Below are positions 59,700 to 64,000 of a DNA stretch of 64,000 bases, piece by piece. The stretch lies in assembly GCF_037975245.1 (NCBI RefSeq), contig NC_092579.1:16890178-16954177 (forward strand), written 5' to 3'. The notes under the pieces are model-generated. The model worked only from the letters and a program-made list of their open reading frames with translations. It did not search any database and was not told the DNA's origin. Every line of letters starts with the position of its first letter. Within the stretch, counting starts at the first letter, position 1. The translations under genes and the position numbers were made by a program. Origin of the DNA: Apostichopus japonicus (taxonomy: Eukaryota; Echinodermata; Holothuroidea; Aspidochirotida; Stichopodidae).

Positions 59700-61020
59700 A
59701 CCAATTCTGGCGAAAGTGGTTAAATTATATCTACCTGAATTGCAAAAGAGGTCTTAGTGGACGGGGGTCACAGATAATGTGGCAGTCTGTGACTTGGTTT
59801 TAATCTTAGATGAAATGACTCCCCATAACCTCTGGCCGTTGGCGCTGGTTGTTAGTGTTAACTGTAGTAGGTTAGTTAGGTCGGTAAGAGTTAAGACTAG
59901 GACTACAGAGCTGGTTCGTCCTATTACTAAGATTGTTTTACTTGAATCTGCATTCTCATCTTCTTAAGTGTTTGCAAGCATTATCGTTGAATTTCTATGT
60001 AAATATAGTTGATGTGTTTTATCTTCGTTATTGAGCTGTCAGGTGTGTGAGGCTTTATAGTTATTTACTTGGTTTAGAAGCTTTACGTCACAATTTTGAT
60101 TGCTAAAGCTGTTATGGAATTTAATGTACATCGATGCGGTGGTTTAGGTATTGTAGGCATTGTTATACTTGAATATGACGTATTCCAGTGGGGGGAGTGT
60201 CATCGTTGCCGATGTGTGCTATTTACATAGCGAGACCAAAGGGAATTTTCCGCTTGGTCGAGGTCGGGCAGAGGTCAATACTGCCCATTTACTGGTTGCC
60301 TTTCATATCCACCTCCAAGATTTGCATACTTATGTAATCGATGTACAATTACCTATTCGATGTATACTTGCGTATTTTGTGAGGTACACATGCATGCTTC
60401 ATTCCTCTCCTGGTACAGAGAGGCGTTGCATGTGTTCCTGTAGCACTGTTCTTTAGTATGTAAGTATTCTCAATGTTTTATATAAGTATTAAGGGCCTTG
60501 ATATTGTAATTGTAAGTCTCTTTTAATATCGCATTATAGATATTTGCCTTTAATGTGATTTTGCTGTATGCTTGTGCCTGTTATTTTTATTCCTTTTTTT
60601 GTGTATTTGTTGTTTGCTTATTTGTAAGAGTATCTGGAGTAGAATATCTCGCCAGAGGTTATTTTTTGTTGGTATTCTGAACATTCTCCAGAAAGCCACC
60701 GTTAACCCCAGAAAGCCGCAGTTAATCCATGTAAACCCCTGTACACCGCAGTTTGTCGTGCTGTTGGTTTTGCCCGGTAACAATTGTAAGTTAAGTTATA
60801 ATTATCAAGAATGTAATTGTCGCCAATCTTTCTCTATGTCTTGTTTCATGTTACCAAATGTTATTTGTTGTACTTCTTCCTTTTGTGCATTATTTATAAG
60901 GAGAAATATTATGCATTATTATGTTATTATTGATTTGTTCAATTCATGTGTTTATTTCACCAATGTTTGTATATTGATGTTTTGATATCTTTACTTTCTA
61001 GTTTTCATCGTGGTCTTGTT
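59700..61020. mobile_element. Insertion of about 1.3 kb in LINE ORF1 (possible solo LTR)
   Basis: ORF1-like coding on either side is interrupted here. The block has no open frame of note. Short repeats CCAGAAAGCC(A/G)C(A/C)GTTAA occur near 60690-60725. Candidate ends are TGTCC near 59682 and a TACA after AATAAA near 61050, but no target duplication could be established. Confidence 0.35.
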
Positions 61021-61029
61021 AAAACCACG

Positions 61030-61800
61030 CGTGTAAATAAATGGGTTAAAACCTACAACCACCTGTTCAGCTTCATTGAGCGTCGTCTCGGTGACAGTGA
61101 AAAAAAACTCTGTGGTTTTCGCCACATCTGAGACATCTGGTTTGATTCTTGCAAGTATGGTGGGTGTGTCCAAAAAGTTGACATTTGAAACATTGAGTGA
61201 TTTGGGGGGGAGGGGGGGGTTCGTGGTATTCTTCTGTTTTGTGTTTAGAGTATCCTAAGTAGAAACCTTATTTGATTAGGGATTGTTGAGGTTTTTGTTC
61301 TTCAAACGTTATTTTTACTTTCCAAGTTGGATTGTTTGTGGCGTGACTAATGAGTCTTTTAGTTTGTATTGGGGTGTATTCTTGGTCTTTGAATTTTTGT
61401 TCAATATCTTTGATTTGAATTTCAGGGTTTATGCCACAGGCTACTACAGAGAAGTTTCTTTGTCTTACTTTTTTGGGGATTCTTGGTTTGGGGTTGCCTA
61501 GTTTAGTCTTTTGAGTCCATGGTTTCAGGAGGATATTTGCAGATTTAGGGTCATGGGGGTGATTAGGATGTTGTTACTACGAAGATCGTTTATATTTGAG
61601 ATCATGGCATTTGGTTTTTCTTCATTGATTAGTTTAGCAAGGGTTATTGGTTTTTTTGATAGTTCTGGTAAGATTCCTGATACAATGATTGTTTGAGCGG
61701 ACTTTTTGGTGGTTGGTTTGGAGTTAGGATGTGGGTTTTTTTCAACAGAGTTTGGACGTTGTCTTTTTCTGCTATTTTTGTACAGGGATCCAGTCATTAA
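61030..61800 (-). pseudogene. LINE ORF1 N-terminal region, frameshifted
   Basis: Minus-strand frames 61525-61797 (RKRQRPNSVEKNPHPNSKP, then AQTIIVSGILPELSKKP) and 60991-61173 (TPTILARIKPDVSDVAKTTE). These have the basic-then-RRM-like composition of LINE ORF1. The frame changes between them. The 5' end is near 61850-61890. Confidence 0.5.
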
Positions 61801-62130
61801 TGTCTATTTCAAAATCAGAGAGATTTAGGTTTTCGACTAGGGGCGCTGTTATAGGTGGGTTAGGGGTTGCCATATTGGCAAAACAGCCCCTCCCTACGGG
61901 TTTTAAATGGCTTCTATACAATGAAATTGATCATAGACTTCACTTACCAGAAAGAATTAGTCTCCATCTTAAGACGGCAGACGGAAAGAATAGGAACTCC
62001 TTTTGAAGAGACACACTATAAATCGAAAGTATACTCGGTAGCGCTGTATCCAAGGATGTGTACGTTCGGTAAATGATGGGTAAGTCATAGAGTGAAGGAT
62101 GATGGGGTGGCGCTATGTCAAAAAACTAAC

Positions 62131-62208
62131 TGTTGACCAACATAGTCCACAGAGCCCTAAGGAAAGGAGAGGAATGCAAAAGAAATGAGCCAGTTTTCTT
62201 CAAAGTAA
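62131..62208 (-). pseudogene. Decayed duplicate of the ABCC exon start
   Basis: Read on the minus strand: a conserved intron end with acceptor TTAG, then codons for GSVDYVGQQL, aligning with RSVAYIAQQAW of the exon at 63113. Similarity continues into the intron (AAAGGAGAGGAATGCAAAAG versus AAAGGAGAGGAATACAAAAC). A stop follows quickly. It implies a tandem exon duplication about 960 bp apart. Confidence 0.6.
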
Positions 62209-62209
62209 G

Positions 62210-62850
62210 TCTCGTACATTTAGCACAAAACATTAAACACTAATTAGCAACTTATTCCAACAAAGTTTAGGCTGTGATTGAAACTTTAATGGTGAAGACA
62301 TGCATAAGTAAATATATATTACATTTTTAGGAACCTGTCTTTCTTATGACTAACCTTGACTGTATATTGCAGCTTTCCAGCTTACCTGGTAGTTATCATC
62401 AAATGAGCTCATCTTTGAGTTTTCTGATCTTGACAACAATCAACTGTCTATTTAATTAACCACAACCCAGACCACACTAATTGGCAACTCTTTCCATCAA
62501 TCTAAGGCAACAATCATCAATTTAAGACAACCAAATTACTAATGACAAAATGATTCCAACAAACTAAGGCACCAGGTCTCATTAATTTAGCACAAAACAG
62601 ACCACACTAGTTAGCAACTCATATCAGAAAACTAAGGCAAAACTTATAAATTTAATACAAATACACCACACTAATAACCAACAAATTATCACAGCACTTC
62701 TCTTCAATTAAGCACAAACAGACCACACTAATTAGCTACTCATTCCACCAAACTAAGCCACAATGTCTCTTTAATTTATCACAAAAAACAGACCACACCA
62801 AACACGGACTGGTTCCAACAGGCTAAGGCACCGTGTCTCCTACATTTAGC
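62210..62850. repeat. Minisatellite, unit about 70 bp, left block
   Basis: Recurring phrases are AATTTAGCACAAAACAGACC, ACACTAATTAGCAACTCATT and CCAACAAACTAAGGCACAGG-type with variation. The phrase GATCTTGACAACAATCAACT flanks part of the block at 62428 and 62853. It is the same family as 63180-64000. Confidence 0.85.
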
Positions 62851-62936
62851 GCTGATCTTGACAACAATCAACTGTTGAGAGGACAAGACTGATGTTAATG
62901 ATTCTGGCTCACAATGATGTTTCCCTTGAAACTTAA

Positions 62937-63113
62937 TTTTTCTCCAATTTCTTTTAAATCACCTCCAGATAACATTTCCAGATCTCTCTGTAGAGGACAG
63001 GCTTGAAGGATCTTCTCGTACTTGGTGGAGTTGAGATCTTTACCAAACAAAACGTTTCCTCTCACGGTATCATTTTGAATCCAAGCTTGTTGAGCAATAT
63101 AGGCCACAGATCT
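62937..63113 (-). CDS. ABCC-type (MRP) transporter exon, first nucleotide-binding domain, partial
   Basis: Acceptor TTTCATCAG (63114-63115, minus strand) leads into RSVAYIAQQAWIQNDTVRGN, then VLFGKDLNSTKYEKILQAC and LQRDLEMLSGGDLKEIGEK. This is the Q-loop (AQQAWIQN) to pre-signature stretch of the first ATP-binding domain of ABCC exporters, which pump conjugated organic anions across membranes. The Walker A motif should be on an upstream exon and the LSGGQ signature on the next. In the family the exon usually ends just after GEKG. Here the sequence reads GEKLS with only a weak donor (GTTTCA), and no signature exon was found at lower coordinates. It may be a broken or alternative exon. Confidence 0.75.
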
Positions 63114-63179
63114 CTGATGAAAGGAGAGGAATACAAAACAAATTAGTCACTTTTCTTCAAAGTAACAGCAAAAGTAAAA

Positions 63180-64000
63180 AAGTCAAACCCTGTTAAGTGT
63201 TAACAACCAAACTGTCAGCTGTGAGACAAAAGATGTGTACTCTTCTAGAGGGGCCATTTGTGAAAGAAATGGAATTATATGGTCAGATCAAAGTTATTGG
63301 ACACTGGTTTGAACAACTCTCAAAAAAGACCTCACTAAATACCAACTTGTTCCATCAAACTAGGTACAATGTCTTATTAATTTACCACAACCCAGACCAC
63401 ACTAATTGGCAACTCTTTCCAACAAACTAAGGCAACAATCATCAATTTAAGACAACCAAAATACTAATTACAAATTCATTCCAACAAACTAAGGCAACAG
63501 GTCTCATTAATTTAGCACAAAACAGACCACACTAATTAGCAACTCATATCAATAAACTAAGGCAGAACTTATCAATTTAATGCAAACACACCACCAATTA
63601 CCGACTGGTTCCAATTACCGACTGGTTCCAACAGGCTAAGGTACCGTGTCTCGTACATTTAGCACAAAAACAGGCAACACCAAATACCGACTGGTTCAAA
63701 CAGGCTAAGGCACAAGGTCTCCTACATTTGGCACAAAACAGACAACACTAATTAAAAACTAATACCAATAAACTAACGTACCATGTCTCAATAATTTAGC
63801 ACAAAAATGGACTACATTAATTAGCATCTCATGCCACTAAACTAAGACACCAATCAGCTTCATTTTGATGTTGTCATGGTTGCTTGGAATGAGTGGAATG
63901 TGTAACTCTGTTCAAATTATATCATGGAACTTGTTCAGCCTTTCTGTAAGAATAGTAGTTTAGCACAAAAAAAAAACAAATCAAATACCGACTGGTTCTA
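63180..64000. repeat. Minisatellite, unit about 70 bp, right block (runs off the window)
   Basis: Continues the family at 62210-62850 with phrases ACCGACTGGTTCCAACAGGC, TAAGGCACAAGGTCTCCTAC and ATTTAGCACAAAA. At least ten degenerate units are visible to the window end. It lies upstream of the ABCC exon on its coding strand. Confidence 0.85.

Overview
This is animal nuclear DNA, not microbial. It has short exons with GT-AG introns, rhodopsin-type GPCR genes, an ABCC-type transporter exon, long (TA)n microsatellites, tRNA-like Pol III units, a SINE, LINE fragments, a gypsy-type LTR element and many short DNA transposons. The mix suggests an invertebrate deuterostome, possibly an echinoderm such as a sea cucumber; that placement is inference. 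Gene density is low, and most recognisable sequence is mobile or tandemly repeated.

Layout. (1) 1-2400: a two-exon gene for a small two-pass membrane protein with a PPxY tail. (2) 4804-5174: a complete hAT-type MITE. (3) About 6260-22200: a segmental tandem duplication. Each arm carries a two-exon class A GPCR on the minus strand. Arm A (about 6260-11700) is intact and holds a LINE insertion. Arm B (about 12835-22200) has a 7-bp deletion at the NRY motif and is split by a 4.9-kb gypsy element with 167-bp LTRs and a 5-bp target duplication. (4) 22228-35152: a belt of non-autonomous elements, most with 8-bp target duplications, some nested and sharing internal modules. (5) 36527-39532: a 3-kb inverted-repeat element with an unusual inverted array of a 13-bp motif. 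(6) About 39980-47600: a putative unrecognised plus-strand gene with acidic phase-1 exons, interspersed with tandem repeats and a SINE. (7) 48818-50157: second copy of a dispersed repeat also present at 23637-25734. (8) 51226-54540: a MITE in a LINE fragment, then six tandem 162-163-bp units carrying tRNA-like Pol III boxes. (9) 55717-57251: two minus-strand exons of an unrecognised gene. (10) 57300-61890: a rearranged LINE. (11) 62131-64000: an ABCC exon, and the decayed start of a second copy, embedded in a minisatellite of roughly 70-bp units.

The genes do not form a pathway. The coherent story is genome evolution: GPCR duplication followed by one-sided decay, repeated insertion of hAT-like MITEs with swapped modules, and expansion of exons and Pol III units by tandem duplication. 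No CRISPR, operon or prokaryotic feature was seen.
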